From: Hypholoma sublateritium FD-334 SS-4
Lineage: Eukaryota > Basidiomycota > Agaricomycetes > Agaricales > Strophariaceae
Direction: 5' to 3'
DNA: 64,000 nucleotides
NCBI GenBank assembly: GCA_000827495.1
Contig: KN817571.1
Span: forward strand, 62,001-126,000
Shown one piece after another: positions 46,031-59,276 of the stretch (position 1 is its first letter; each line of letters opens with the position of its first letter). The notes under the pieces are model-generated. The model did not search any database. It saw only the letters and a program-made list of their open reading frames with translations, and was not told the DNA's origin. The position numbers and the translations under genes were made by a program.

Positions 46031-47532
46031 ATGCCTCCAGCGCGTGATGGCGGCTTCTCCTTCGTGGGGATGGTTGTGGGTGTCATGACGCTCCTTAAAA
46101 TCAAGGACAAATATGACCAATGTGCGCCCTTGTACTTTTTCTATGCGTTGCAAACGAGATTAACGATAATAGACAAGCAAACCTCGTCTGAGGATGAAGA
46201 AGGCCGCGTGGCACTGAATAGCCCTTCAGTGGAAAACCTCAGCAGCAGCGGCGGCGGCGGAATTGCACTGCTGGACACGGAGATCCCGGTGTCTATGCGC
46301 CGCCCAAAAAAGAAGGGCGGATGCTGTATGTGCTGCGGTATCGAGTGAGTGAGCCCTCGCTACAGCTTGGCTTGCATGCTTATATTGGTCTTAGCTGTAC
46401 GCTCTTCTGGAAGGCAGTCGCCATCGTTCTGGCGCTCTGGACGTTGTATTACGGGTTCAAGGCCATTAAGTGGGCGCTTACAGTGCGTGGCTTACTTGAT
46501 CTTCCGCTTGAAAAGCTAATCGCTCGTACGTAGGATGCTCCTACCGGGCTGGAAGGGATGCCCGAGTTCGGGACGTCGCTCGGCTGCTCGGACGCACCGT
46601 ACATTTATAACGGCACGGAGCAGACGTTCATGATACCGATCGCCGCGCGCAACGGCGCTAGCTCCGCATTCGACGTCCGCGGCGGGAGTATAGGAACGAT
46701 CCTCATCGCAGACGGCGCGCCTGATGCGACCGAGATCAAGTACACGATGACACTACGCTCGACAAGCGAGGCGCTGCTCAAGAGGGTGCACTTCGCGTAC
46801 CCGGAGACCGACTCGTCCGGCACCGTTACGCGCAGCCGGCTGATCGTTGACACGCCATACCTGACCGGCGCGGACGCGTCGTACTGCATGCGCCACGACG
46901 TCACGGTCTTCCTCCCGCCCACGCTGCGCCAGATCCACATCCAGGCACGCTCGCTCGCCCATGTCAGCTTCGCGCCGGGCACCACCGCCTCGAGCCTCGA
47001 CCAGCTGCTCGTCACGCTGTTCGCGCTCGACAACCGCAACATCCTCGTACCGAGCGCGTCCGTCGTTGCCCGCGCGCAGCGGCTCGACGTGTACCGCGGA
47101 TACGTCGTCGGTGAGGCGACGATTGTGGAGGAGCTGGACATTGAGACTCAGCGCGGTGACGCGATCGCGAACGTGAAGATCGCTCCTGCAGCCCCCACGG
47201 ATCCGGAGCACCCGAAGACGGTCATCCTGCGCACGGCAAGCGGTGGCGGCCGCTCAGACTTTGCGTACCTGGGTAGCAAGGCATTCACACGGAACATCCA
47301 GGCGAGGCACAGCGCGTCGAGGAACGCGGACATGTACCTCAGATACAGCGGCGCGGACGTCAATGGGAAGGTGCAGCTGGTGTCCAAGTCGTTCACGCTG
47401 ACCGGGGCGCGGTCGCTCGCTGGAGGCTCGGGTGGTGTCGCGACAGGGGATTGGACGCACTTTGTCGGTAATAAGGATGGGGGTGACGAGATTCGGGTTG
47501 ATTCGAGAGGCTGGACTGGCTTATATTTCTGA
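46031..47532 (+). CDS. Single-pass membrane protein with fungal-specific beta-rich C-terminal region
   Basis: Coding segments 46031-46344, 46395-46482 and 46534-47532. A GT-AG stretch inside the first (46122-46172, 51 nt) may be a further intron; it is a multiple of three without a stop, so both forms are open (449 residues if removed). A cytosolic Ser/Glu-rich N terminus and a Lys3-Gly2-CCMCCG patch (possible palmitoylation) precede one transmembrane helix (LFWKAVAIVLALWTLYYGF). The following 330 residues are beta-rich with no low complexity, ending WTHFVGNKDGGDEIRVDSRGWTGLYF. This resembles a conserved basidiomycete family of unknown function (perhaps the DUF7330 type), but I cannot confirm the name. 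Its third exon is markedly GC-rich compared with neighbours. Confidence 0.75.
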
Positions 47533-47829
47533 TTATTGCTCTACCCTTTATTTATTAACTATGGGTATTAGTAGGGGGGTATAATTGGTATCAAAGAAGC
47601 TGCATTGACACATGCTTGACCTTGTACAAGGCGTGCTGTGATTTGGCCTGATTTGAATTTTTTGAGTCTTTGAACTCAACTTGAAACAGTAGCAGCAAAA
47701 GATCACATCTGGCAAGCCTTAGGGTGAATGGCTAACATGGACTCTTTCTTCAGCTGATTCAGATTTGGTTCGATGGACTATGAACCGTCGATAAATTCAT
47801 TTACAATTATTTATACAATAGATATCGAT

Positions 47830-48472
47830 TTATAGCGCAGAGTTAATATTGCTATTAGCAATGTCGTCTCCTATAACCAAGATACACGGCCCGCCATAGA
47901 TGACACGGTCAGAGAGGTCGTTGGCCTTGATGTATTCAATGACAGCCTCGTCTTCTGCTCCTGGCTGGAGCCACAAAGTAGGAACAGAAAGTTCCCTAGC
48001 CTTTTCCAAGATAGAAAGGGTGACCTAACAGCAGATGCTCAGGCATTTTGTTGAAATATGTATTTGGAAAACATACCTTGGGTGGTGTGATGATATGCAC
48101 GCTTGTCTCCGAAGGAGCTTTGAGCTCCGCAATTGAGCTGATTGTGGCCAGGCCTTCGAGTTCTTTCTCTTTCTGAAGGGTAAGATAAGATAAGAAGCCA
48201 TGTATAAAACGGGTTAAGTTTTTACGGGATGGACGGGGACGACATCATAGGTACGGGCTTGGTACCACTTGAGAACCTGATCATCGGGAGGATAAGTAGA
48301 GCCCTCTCGCCTTCAGCAATGACGTACATACTCTGGTTCCGAACTTGCTGGCGTCCTTCGATGCACCAACAACGGCGAAGTGGGGCGCAGCTAGGAAAGC
48401 TTTCTCGGTAGGAGTGATGGAGGACATCTTGCGGGTAGATGAGACGAGGAAGCTGGGGAATTTGAAAGACAT
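47830..48472 (-). CDS. CoA-binding domain protein (YccU-like)
   Basis: Four exons (48332-48472, 48226-48276, 48077-48172, 47830-48024) encode 160 residues. A Rossmann-type CoA-binding domain: FAVVGASKDASKFGTRVLKWY (glycine loop), VVPVHPKEKELEGL, TSVHIITPPKVTLSILEKA, LWLQPGAEDEAVIEY and VIYGGPCILV. This matches bacterial YccU and fungal homologs; no enzymatic reaction is established. A start at 48472 (MSFKFPSF) would give an 18-residue leader that could be mitochondrial; the in-frame ATG at 48427 (MSSITPTEK) matches most homologs. It is divergent from ADA2. Confidence 0.9.
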
Positions 48473-49399
48473 GTGGTAGCACAACATAGCAGATTATATA
48501 GAGGTGGCTACAGATCAAGTGACAACTGCACAGTTAGTCAGGCATGCATCGCGTCATGCCCGGGAAGGGCACGCAAAGACTACCCGGTACCCATTTCGAG
48601 CGCGACATCGAAGCGTTTTTGCTGCTACGTAGCGTAATGAGGCCGAGCAATTCACGCGCACCATAGTTTGATTTCGCCTTTGCCGCTTCGGATTGGGTGA
48701 TAGGTAATGCTGGCAGCCACCGTGCTTGTGGTAGACAGCCCCGGGTGCTTATTGACAGATATTCGCGGATAAGTGATAAGACCAATTTTGCGTTATGGGT
48801 AGTTGCAAAGTTTACTTTATTGGGTATTGTTGCTGACTTGGGCGAGTACTCAAAAGTCATAGTTTGAGTTGTTGGAGTTAAGTAACTGGGAGCCAACTTG
48901 AGTTGTAGACTTGGAGTTGGGCAGTCCGAACCGGATCTGGAAGTTATAGATGGTACACCCCTTTTGATAGGCTCTTCAGTTTTGTTATTTGTGTGTAAAC
49001 TGCGATATCTTGTCTTTGGACGAAAGAGTTAAGTTCAAGTCAAGTTCCAGTTCATTCATCTGCTTGTCGCGCTCGTAAATTACGTGAGGAGAGATAAACA
49101 AAGCCAAACACGTGCTTGTCGTTGCCTGTGGTCGTCGGTTGTTCCAGCCTCGTCAAGGCCGGCGCATCAACGTTCCGTGCTCTAGCTATCATCTCTGCGC
49201 CGCGGGTTTCTGTATCTATATCGACAATCTAGTCGCTGACGACTGGATTTGGAGTCGACCGTCGTCGGTGGTGACGACGACCGAGGACGACGCTCTTTCG
49301 AGTCCCCACGGGCCACATCACGCCACCCAGTCCGCGGAGGCATATTCGGTCCAAGAAGGACGCTTGAAGCAGTCTGCCCGAGCATAACATTGTGGAAGG
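48473..49399. promoter_or_regulatory. Intergenic region between divergent YccU-like and ADA2 genes
   Basis: About 0.9 kb, likely holding both promoters and 5' UTRs. Open frames at 48534-48896 (minus) and 49112-49387 (plus) have no motif and are best read as chance. Confidence 0.45.
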
Positions 49400-51867
49400 A
49401 TGACTATAACACATCGTAAACCGCAACACGTTTCCGACGATATCCAACGTGAGTTATGCGATCACATATCCTTATATATCATTCCATGACGCTTCTGCAT
49501 ACTTTAGCGTTGAATGAACCCGGCGACCAGTTCAACTGCGACGCGTGCGATACTGACTTGACTCATACTATACGCATCAAATGCGCCGATCCAATATGCA
49601 TGACCGGAGACGGAGTGGACATATGCCCGGGGTGTTTTTGTGCTGGAAAGGAGTTTGCGAAGCATTTGAGAGGTCATCCATATCGTGTCATTGTGAGCGA
49701 AGACCGGAAGAGTTCTGCGGTGGAACTGACCAACATACCATTTACCAGGAGATGAACTCTTACCCTATTTTCACCGAAGATTGGGGTGCAGACGAGTGCG
49801 TTTCAGAGTTTGCCAGATTCTTTGAGGCTAATAATTGTTGTCCAGAGAGCTGCTTCTTATAACCGGAATCACTGCGCATGGTATTGGTAACTGGAAGAAA
49901 ATTGCCGAACACATCGGCACACGGACGAAAGAAGAAGTAGAAAAACACTACCGAAAGGTGTATATCGAGTCAAAAGATTGGCCACTACCTGTGAGAATAT
50001 TCGCACATCGTGCATTATATATGAGTGGCACCGATTGACCTTTTTGCAGCGAATGGACCTAGAATTCGATATTCAACCAGATGTCTTTCACGAATGCAAG
50101 CGCCGCAGAATAACTGACATGAACGACCAGGAGCCACCTGCTCCTAAAGCTGCCCCAACGTCTCTACCGGGTGTACACGAGATTGCAACCTTTCTGCCAG
50201 GCCGCCTGGAATTCGAGCACGAGGTAGACAACGAGGCTGAGGATCTGGTGAAGGATCTGGAATTTGGAATCGTGAGTGATTATGGAGGGGACCAAATTGT
50301 CGAGGATGAAAACGACGCGGACGTACGAGCTCGGGCGAAATGGGAAGAAGAGAAACGTCTAGGGATCGCTCCGAGCCGTCAAACCATTTCTCCGCCCATG
50401 GCAACTGCAGGCAAAGGACCACCGCCCAACGGCATGATCAACGGGTACCATCTCAATGGCGACATCAAGAAGGTCAAGGCCGAGGACATCTCCATGGCCA
50501 GCGCCACTGGCTCGGCGGACGATGAAGCTGTCGAAGAACCCACTCAACCCCAACCCTACGAAACTAAAGACTCGCTGACCTTCAAATTAACTCTCCTCGA
50601 AATGTACTTTCAACGCGTCGATAAGCGCCTGGAAACCAAAGCCGTAATGTTTGAACGTGGCCTGCTAGACTACAAGAAGGTAATTCCAAAGAATCCAGAC
50701 ATCAGACGCTGCAAGATCTCACCTTCGTTCAGATGCAAGCAACAGACAAGAAAAGACCAAGAGAAGAACGCGAATTTCTGCATCGTTTACGACCTTTCGC
50801 GAGGCTACAGACGGCGGCGGACTTTGAATCGTTTTCTACGGACATGTTGTGTGCGTTCTGGATATGTTACTTGTCTTTCGCTTTATTGATAGCGTGTCAT
50901 AGACGAAGCGTTACTTCGGAAGCGTATACAAGAACTGCAACAATATCGCCGCCTTGGCTTGTCAACATCAGCAGATATCGAGAAGTATGAGTCAGATCTT
51001 GCCAAACGCGTCAGTCACCCATTATCTCGCATCTACTTCATTATCTTATCTTCTTATGAATCAGACACAAGTCAAAGTTGCTCCCTTACGAGATTATCCC
51101 GCGGAGAGGATTGCTCATCGGGCCACAGGCCGACAATCCTCATCAGTTCCTGACCAGCGGAGAGCTAGCCTGGCGTCCTTTGCCGACACAGATGACAGAA
51201 ACTCTCGTGAGCCTACGCCTAGGCTTGGAAATGGCACGGCAAGTAGCTCTGCCCCTGTCGTGCGGCGGCTTCGTAAGTCACCCGCTGCTTCTACGAATGT
51301 CACACGGCTCATGCTCTCTCCTGCAGCCGCGCCGCTCAACCTTGCCAACAGCCCGTCCCTACATCTCCTCACCCCCGCAGAACAAACACTGTGCTCGCAA
51401 CTACGCATTCTGCCCAAGCCCTATCTTGTCATCAAGGAGACTCTTGTGCGCGAGTACGCCAGGAGAGGCGGGAAGCTGCGGCGGCGGGAGGCGCGCGAAC
51501 TTGTCAAGATCGATGTGAACAAGACGAGTCGCGTGTGGGACTTCCTTGTACAATCGGGCTATTTGAAGATCACGACCGATCCATCTGCAACTGCCTCCGT
51601 CACACCTACTGTTTCTCAACAGGATGCAAAGTGCGTACATATATCTTTGAAGTGTGCTGTCCCGCACGGTACTGATGTTCACTTGCCTACAGCACTCGCA
51701 ATACGCCCAGCATTAATGGCTCGCCTCAGAAAGAGACTCAGTCGCTGAATGCACATAAACCCCTTATCGCTCCGCCGATGTCGTCTGCTTCGAGCAGTCA
51801 GAACGGATCGCTGTACAGCTCATCGTTGCAGTCGTTGCCGCAATCATGGGCAACTTCTAGTAATTGA
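49400..51867 (+). CDS. ADA2: SAGA complex adaptor ADA2
   Basis: Nine exons: 49400-49448, 49508-49692, 49749-49795, 49846-49990, 50050-50679, 50733-50850, 50903-51009, 51065-51630, 51693-51867; 673 residues. A ZZ zinc finger ([20 protein letters not shown] then [10 protein letters not shown]), a SANT domain ([36 protein letters not shown]), a middle ADA region ([36 protein letters not shown] and [23 protein letters not shown]), then a C-terminal SWIRM domain ([61 protein letters not shown]). ADA2 bridges GCN5 acetyltransferase to activators in SAGA. A 57-residue Ser/Asn-rich tail follows SWIRM. It is convergent with CTR9, 303 bp between stops. Confidence 0.95.
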
Positions 51868-52170
51868 CTGCGTCCAATTGTTTTCGTGTATCACGGCACT
51901 CACACACACTTACTTTATATCTTATATCCTGTACTTACATACTGCTGCATTTGTATATTAGGCATACATCATCTATATCATCATCATCGGACTGCTCGTG
52001 CCCTGTCTCGTCTGCATCTGTTCTATCTGAAAAACATGAGACGGCATCGTCCGAACGTTGGCGAAATCGGTTTGAAAGTTCTACAAATGCATTACAAAAA
52101 GCAAATTGATACAAAACAACCAATAGAACGGAACAGCCTAGATAATAAGTAAACTGTGCATGCGAAGGGG

Positions 52171-55100
52171 CTACGACATCTCCTCGTCAGTATCCGAAAG
52201 CATCTCTTTGCTTTTGCTAGTGGGGGGGGAAAGTTAGTGTCCTGCAGCAGTTGTGGCTCGTGTGTACGTACAATTGCTTTTTGCGAGGATTTACATCTTC
52301 CTCATCGTCGTCTCGCACGACACGCTTCTTTGTGATACGCTGCAAACTATGTCAGAAATTTATCAGATATTCAAATATAATCGGAATGTACCTTCTTAGC
52401 GGGTTTCTCCACCCCCTCTTCTTCGCTGAACATTGCCTGCTCATCGTCGTCCTGCTCGCTCGCAGGCTCGGCCTTCTTTAGCTTGCCGCGGCGCTTCTTC
52501 TTTGGCTCGCCTTCATCGCCGCTGACAACATCGGCCTTGGGTTTCTTGGGTTTCTTAGGCCTACGCTCCTTTTCTTCGTCGCTCTCGATCCGGGCCTCAC
52601 GCGTCCACTCCATAGCCTGTTCTCGTGCCAGCCTTCGTTCCTCGGCCAATTTTTCGGCCTCGATGCGCTGCTCCTCCAACCGCGCGCGCTGAGCAAGCCG
52701 TCAGACTTTTATTCGGAAACATGGGGGTGATTAATGTGCTTACTTCCAAAGCTTCGATGCGCTCCTTCTCTTCTTGGCGTCGCTGCCTGGCAGCGTCAAG
52801 CCTCGACTGGGTCTCTGTTTCGAATTTCCTTTGGTTCGCGAGGTGTTCCTCCGCTTTGCGCAGCAAGCTGTCGCCATATTTCCGTCGGTGGCCTGCAATT
52901 TCCCGATCATAAGGCACCACTGCTGATTTGTCCGCAGCCAATGACGCAAACAACCTATCGAGAGCGAAGGGATGAATAAAATGACTATGAAAAGAGATAA
53001 AAGGTTTACTTTTGAGCATTGGCGGCGGAGTCGATGACTCTCTGCAAGTCCGTTAGCGTGCGTTTACTAACTTTGACGGAGAACAGCAACTCCGCTGATT
53101 TCTGCTGGATCATGGCGATGTTGTAGAGTATGGCTCTGTCATTAGGGTAGATGTGCAAGGCCTGAACAAATGACAGCTTAGTGACAGAGGGATGTTGGAC
53201 CAACGTAATTATACGTACAGCCTGGGCATACTTAAGGGCGCTTTTGATGGCAACATATGATTGATCCTTCATAGCTTTTGCGTACCATGATCGACACAGG
53301 CAAAGTAGAACAGGCACGTTCTGGCCATTGTAGAACCTTTCTGATGCAGTTTCGTACTGAATTAAGAAAGCACGCTGTTAGAAGAATATCAATAGCGCTG
53401 AAAACCCACGCACGCTTTCGATGGCACGATCGAATTCATCCCGAGCATAATAACAATGCCCGATATTGAAGTAGACGCTGCCGTCGTTGTTGGACTCCCG
53501 CACTTTGGCGAAGATGTCCAGTGCCTCGCGCGCATTTTGAAGGCGTTTCCGGCCCTCGTCAACCCCGGGCGTCCGAGTTGGCGCAATCGACCCTAGGGAA
53601 TCCTCGGCTGTTATAATGGCGAGTCCCTGCGCCGCGAAAGCGCACATTGGGTCCAGTTGCAGCGCCCTGTCATAGAACTCGGCAGAGCGCTGGAACCCGC
53701 GCTTCTTCTCCTCCAACGCCTTGGGATTCGTGTCTCTGTTCTCGCGAGACTGGTGGTAATGGATCCAAGCGGCGGCGCATAGTGAATAGACATCGTGTTT
53801 GTCGTGCTCCTTAAGTGTGGTGAATACGAATTCTTTTGCTACCTTGGGAGAGCCGCTGTGGATGAGGAAGTATGTGTAGAAAGCACGGAGTTCGGCATTC
53901 TCCTTCTGGGTAGCTAGAGTTTGCTTGAGTAGATCATGGGCATCGTTCAGCCGATTGGCCTTAGTAAGCATCTGGGCTTGACGAATTTTGGCTGGGAGGA
54001 ATAAAAACGATTAGAAGTAACACACGCGAACGTGGAATGCATAACCTACCATCGGTGTATTCCGGGTGGCGAGAAAGTAGCTTCTCGTAGGCATCCTTCG
54101 CGAGGTTGTCCTCCCCTTCATCCTCGTATAAACGCGCAAGGTTGTAGAGCACAGTGGTAGACCATCTCTCTGCCTCCTCCGTGGCCAACGCCGTGGCGCT
54201 GATGAGGGAATTTTCGTACATCGTCTGGGCTTCCAACAAATTACCCTCAAGGTGGTGCAAAACGCCAATGTTGTTGATCAATCTTGGGTCAGTCTTTCCA
54301 GCTGCCTGGCTGATCTTCAAGGCCTCCTTCAGGGCCTTGCCCATGCGGTCCAGATTCTCTTCCTGCCATAACCGCGCAATCTCGACATGCATTTCCACGT
54401 CTTCCGCAATACCGTGAGATATTTTTGAGGAGGGATGACCACCGGTGCGCGCTTCTTCCAGCTCGAGATCCTTGCCGACGCGATCGAATAATTCTCTTGA
54501 TCGAACTTTTTCTTGCGTCAAGTCCGAGCTAGATACCCCAGGACGTACTTGGGCTCTGAATGACGCGAGCATGACTGTCGCTTCGATGGCACGCTGTGGA
54601 TTGGGTGGTTGTATTAGGGTATCCAGCGTATGAATAGCAGCGGCCATTTCACCTGTGAATCCCATATTAAAACAAAGAAGAATAAAAGAGAGGTTGCTGA
54701 CCATTCAACGCTTGCATTTGGGCAAGTCCAATTGCACCAGCGATATTTTTCGGTTGGCCTTCGACAGCCGACGTGTAGAACTTGGTCGCTTGGCTAACAG
54801 AGCCACTTGCATGCGCAACGCGTCCTGCGCGTAAGTAGCCCTCCGTAAGGATGGCCAAAGTGTCGGCGAATTGAATTGTTCTTTCGGCCAGCTTTAGAGC
54901 CTACGACAACAGAAGTCAGTGCGTATTCAACACTAATTAAAGCGGTTTCCTCACTCTAGTATGGTTGCCTTTGCGTAAGAATAATTCACACAAAGCATTC
55001 GCAGCGGCTGCACTGCGGTTGTTTGCGTGGAAAGCGCGTTCAACTAGCTTGGTTCCCGTCAAAAACGCATGTTTCTTTTCGTCCTCAGAGATCTGATCGG

Positions 55101-56159
55101 TTTTACTCGCGTTTATTTCTTCGAGGCCAAGAAGTAATTGTGCAGACCACTCTGAAGGGTTCTGCGGAAAGTGATGAAGACAAGATGCTTCAGGAGAATT
55201 GAAATGAACTCACTACTTCCAAACTCCGTTGCCATGCCTCTTTCGCCTTTGCTTTATGATCCATTGCCCAGAGGCAGAGACCAATACCAATGCGGGGGTC
55301 AGGAGTACAATTGGGGTTGTATCGTAGAACATCTTGGAATACTCGAAGTGCCTCCCTGAAATTGCGACGTGCGTAGAGTATTCGCGCCTGCCTAATATCA
55401 GCAAGCAAAAAAGGGTCAATCAGATGGACAGCAGACCTTGCCGAGAAGTGCGACCAAGTTTGTAGGCTTCACCGCCAATACGCCCTCAAATGACCGCATA
55501 GCATCATCCATTGACCGCGTCGCCAATTGCTGGATGCCTGTGCCACGAATGAGTGCATATCCTCTTAAGATAGATCACACATACCTCGTGTAAGGAAAGC
55601 TAACGTTCCGCCCACACCTTCGCCCGATTCAGCTCCAGCACGTTCTCCAAGATTCAGATGTTGGGCGGCTATGTTGTAGTAATATTCCTTGGACTTTTCG
55701 GAGACCATGATATCCTGTTCTAGCCATACAAACATTATCAAGCGAGGTCGTTCATAGGTTTACAGCGAAACTCACGAGCATCTTTGAGAATCAATTTGGG
55801 CGCTTTTCGGGCGTAGGCGATCTGAATATTGGCAAGAAGGGAATATATGGGTGGCAAGGAGGAAGTAGAGCCATTTGATTGGAAAGCTAATTGTCTGTAT
55901 AAGTAGGCCGTTGCATGATATCATACTATGACTTACATTCGATGGCGCTGTTCGCGATGCGTTCCGCCGCTTCTAGATATCCCCTCCTCCAATATTCCCC
56001 AGCGAGTTTGGTCCATACGAATACAGTACATTGACCATCTTTGAGAAGGTCAAGAACGTCATCTGGGTTGGGGTCAAGGTTGTCCAAGTCGATTGTGATA
56101 ACTTCTTGGCCTCCCAGCTCAATGTCGACCGAGCGACCTGGAAAGGCGGTGTCGTCCAT
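52171..56159 (-). CDS. CTR9: Paf1 complex subunit CTR9 (TPR protein)
   Basis: Fifteen exons: 55937-56159, 55776-55886, 55585-55719, 55437-55537, 55214-55387, 54955-55161, 54702-54900, 54050-54652, 53414-53991, 53219-53356, 53010-53161, 52744-52954, 52392-52688, 52272-52339, 52171-52216; 1080 residues, close to yeast CTR9. The N terminus (MDDTAFPGRSVDIELGGQEVITIDL) and the block ARILYARRNFREALRVFQDVLRYNPNCTPDPRIGIGLC are family hallmarks, followed by tandem TPR repeats and YNLARLYEDEGEDNLAKDAYEKLL. NGQNVPVLLCLCRSWYAKAMKD follows, then a Glu/Arg-rich coiled coil and an acidic/basic tail. CTR9 scaffolds the Paf1 complex, which travels with RNA polymerase II and supports H2B and H3K4 modification. 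Intron 1 acceptor was chosen at ATTAG to keep frame. Confidence 0.95.
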
Positions 56160-57417
56160 GTCCCCTTTACGCAAGGGCCTACAACCGTCCTGGAAGCAAA
56201 GGTCGTGTCAGCCTGCGGCACTGCGTTGAGAAGGCAGGCACAGTGCAAGATAGCGAGTAGGCAGGTCGAATAGCAGGCGGCGTCGGCGAAATATTGCTAA
56301 GTGCCGCCCAAGTGTACGACGGCACGTGTGACACGTGTGACGTGCGGAGGCGTTGCTTGGTGTTGCTTGGCTCAGTCATCCTATAATAATTCGCACGACA
56401 GAAGTCAACCTTCGCGGCCGACCTTTCGCCGGCAGTAAACAAGTACTTACCTCTCCATCCATAAACGATTCTTGGATATACATATACTCGGTACGTAAAG
56501 GGATTCTGAGTGGGTGTTTCCATGGGCCTCTTACAATATTCCCAACTGATTTTGAGCGCCTTCAGCCATTGACAATGATGTAGTCGTGGATTCTGCCCGA
56601 TGGCAATTCGATGGATTGGAATCTCCATGCCTTCAATTTTTATTTCGGATGTTTTCAACCGACGAATTCTACTAGATAAATGCACGCGACATTAGCTACA
56701 AGGACTATAATTATCGAAGTCCACTGGGAACATCTTCCCGTAAACACTCTCGAGGACTGGCTGGACAAGGATAACTCTGGTGACTTGGCGAACGAATCTC
56801 TCACACATTCACTTCGACTTGGAGCATTACTCTCTGACAGTCTCCTTTCTCATGAGAAGAGACTCGCATTTAGGTCATGTTCTTAGGACATTTCCTGTTC
56901 TTACGCCTCTTGTGCATCGGCTGCACGGAAACGGTCAAGGCTAGAGAGAACATTTCTGTTCTTGGATCGTGATATAATTAGTCCCTTCTGTTGGCCACTT
57001 TATTCCCTTGCTCATCTGCTGGACCGTATCATCACAATACACCAAGGAACGGCAAAACCCTGAACAAGCTTGGCTCATCTCTCCCGACGACATAGAGCGA
57101 TCGTTGGCAACGCGGATACGATATGATCTCATCATAACCCTCTGTTTGAACATACCGTGAAGTGTGGTTCTTGTTCGATTCACAGGGTGCGTGTCATCTA
57201 ATGCGCGGTGTTATTTGCTGTTTCTATTCTCTGAGAAAGTCACGTAGCCGTCGTACCCTGTCGTACCCTACCGGGAAGATCATATTAACACCATCGCTGC
57301 GGTTTCCTACCTCCTTCCCCATTTACATCACTAGGTCTGAGATCTACTTCATCATTATTTCTCAATCCTCCCTCGCCCAGCTGGACACTCTGGATCCTTA
57401 TATCAAGACACGTCAAC
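56160..57417. other. Intergenic region, nothing supported
   Basis: About 1.26 kb upstream of CTR9. A 168-codon minus-strand frame (56179-56685) and a plus-strand frame (56680-56886) have moderate composition, but no domain. The first 150 bp is likely the CTR9 promoter. Confidence 0.35.
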
Positions 57418-58691
57418 ATGCCAGGGCACAACTTGCTTGTCATATCAAGCGGACAAGGTATCTTCTCTGGTTAATGAGCTCTCGAAGTCACGTTCCCAAT
57501 GACAACTTGTCCACTAGTTGCCTCTTTGGCTTTCCTCATTTACGAAATCTGTATCACCTTCGATGACGAAGTGAATACCATCTGGGTGTGAGGATACATT
57601 TCACAGTTAACTCGTTGCAGACCTCAAATCATCATTTCCAGCAAACCAAATTGTTCGTGGATCAAATGGCACTTTCTTTTCACCCGTTACTTTGCATTAG
57701 CTGCGCAGATGTATGTCATCAAACTATTATGTTCACCCTTTCACTGCATTACTCCACTCTCTCAGAACGAATTGGACCATTGAAAGTGCCATAGAATCAA
57801 ACAAATTAATGAACAAAAACTCGCTACGGAACTGGTATATGTGCCAGGTCGTCATCGGAAGCATCTTGATGACGGCAGTGGAGATCGTGCTTATGGCTCG
57901 TGGTGAGTAGTCCTGGTATCGGTGTGGTTTTTACGTCTCAATGTACCTTCAAATAGTCTTCGCACTCTACAAAAAGAGCTTTTGGATTGCTCTATTATTT
58001 GCGGTGCTCATTCTTGGTGAAGTAATCGCGGTGATAATCGGAATTGTGCTCACTAGACCGGGGGCAAATTTTACTCCTTCCACTATATTGCTTTCAAGTC
58101 CCAGTTCATACACTTACTTTGGGTGAGAAATATTCGTATCTGTAAATTGGCCTAGAAATCTGATCACCCGCAGAGTCGGCGCCATCGTCTCTCAAGTTAC
58201 GATTCTTGTGCTCACTTTACTGAAGTACAAAGTCGCCGTAAAACACGGATGGGGAAAGTTACCTATCGTGATTTTAATGGTGCGGGACGGAACAGCGGCA
58301 TTCTTCATCCTTCTGAGTACGACCTTTTACCCTAAAAATCTACTTTTACTGAAGGCTATCACTGCAGTCATTACAACTCTGACAGTAGTTGCAACGAGTA
58401 CGCAAACGGAATACGCTCCACTTGGCAATTCGTAGGCGTTGCATGTCGACTCCGATATCGTTTGGTAATAACCGTCTCTGATACAGATGGCTCCTTTCCA
58501 TTGTTTCGTGTTCAGTGAGCATATTGTTAGGTCTCCTGCTTTTTATTAGTATGGCTTATTCTCTACAGGGATGCAGACTAATAATCAACATGCAACACCT
58601 TACAACACGATCAGAACCAACGAATGACGGCAACCCAGTTGAAACGATACAATTGACGACCGTGTGGGGTGAAGTGGATGAGCTAACCTGA
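57418..58691 (+). CDS. Seven-helix membrane protein, DUF6533 family
   Basis: Nine exons: 57418-57457, 57488-57587, 57642-57710, 57766-57902, 57957-58122, 58174-58316, 58368-58431, 58487-58514, 58569-58691; 289 residues. The DUF6533 signature is helix 1 plus EICITFDDEVNTIW, then KWHFLFTRYFALAAQM. The rest gives further hydrophobic segments: LFAVLILGEVIAVIIGIVL, a loop with VFALYKKS, ILMVRDGTAAFFILL, and the end SGCRLIINM, a C-terminal mark of the family. These proteins are abundant in mushrooms and look like seven-transmembrane receptors; ligand and signalling partner are unknown. The first exon is tentative: a start at the in-frame ATG 57499 inside exon 2 would also work. Confidence 0.82.
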
Positions 58692-59141
58692 ACATTGATT
58701 TGGAAGAGGAATTCCTCTCTCATAGACCTCAGTATATTATATACCTCCCATCTCTTCGTAATTTTTGACGAGTCCTTTGCGACGTCTACTATATGCCGAG
58801 TATACCCCCACTGCACTGTATCATAACTCATAAATCCCACTCTCAGATGCCAATAAAATAAAACCGTTTATATATACAAATTCCGGGGTTTCGGGAGAAT
58901 AAGCGCCGTGCCTTCTACGGGCTCCGCTGAAGGTGCATGGTGGAAGTGAATAAACCATCAAATGAGGGGTGCCTTGGATTTAATTACCAAAAGCATTAAT
59001 TTATTGGGAAATGGTGTAAGCGTGGGAACACGTGAGCAGACCAATCGGGCAAACTTTGTCGACGAGCGACGCACCCGCCAGAACACCAAAATCGACCGTG
59101 CACGTCGTTCAAGCCGACCTCAAGCCCCCAGAAGCTTCACG

Positions 59142-59263
59142 GTACGTCCACACGATGGTTCAACTGGCCTTGGGAGCAAGAACGAGCGAATTTGGGCTCG
59201 TTTTGGGATGGATGCGGTCGGCCTAGTTTGGATGCTGGATAGACACTAATCCGTTCTTCTTAG
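59142..59263 (+). other. Probable 5' UTR intron of RPS0
   Basis: A GTACGT donor at 59142 and a TTCTTAG acceptor ending at 59263 lie 13 bp before the RPS0 start codon. Leader introns are common in ribosomal protein genes. It is inferred from splice signals only. Confidence 0.5.
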
Positions 59264-59276
59264 GTTCTACCACAAT

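Noticed and set aside
48534..48896. 120-codon minus-strand frame as a gene
   Set aside because: No domain, lies in the promoter region between two divergent genes, and composition is not convincing.
49112..49387. 91-codon plus-strand frame before ADA2
   Set aside because: It falls in the probable ADA2 leader, has no domain and is not needed for the ADA2 model.
56179..56685. 168-codon minus-strand frame upstream of CTR9
   Set aside because: It overlaps the CTR9 start and promoter in another frame and has no recognisable motif.
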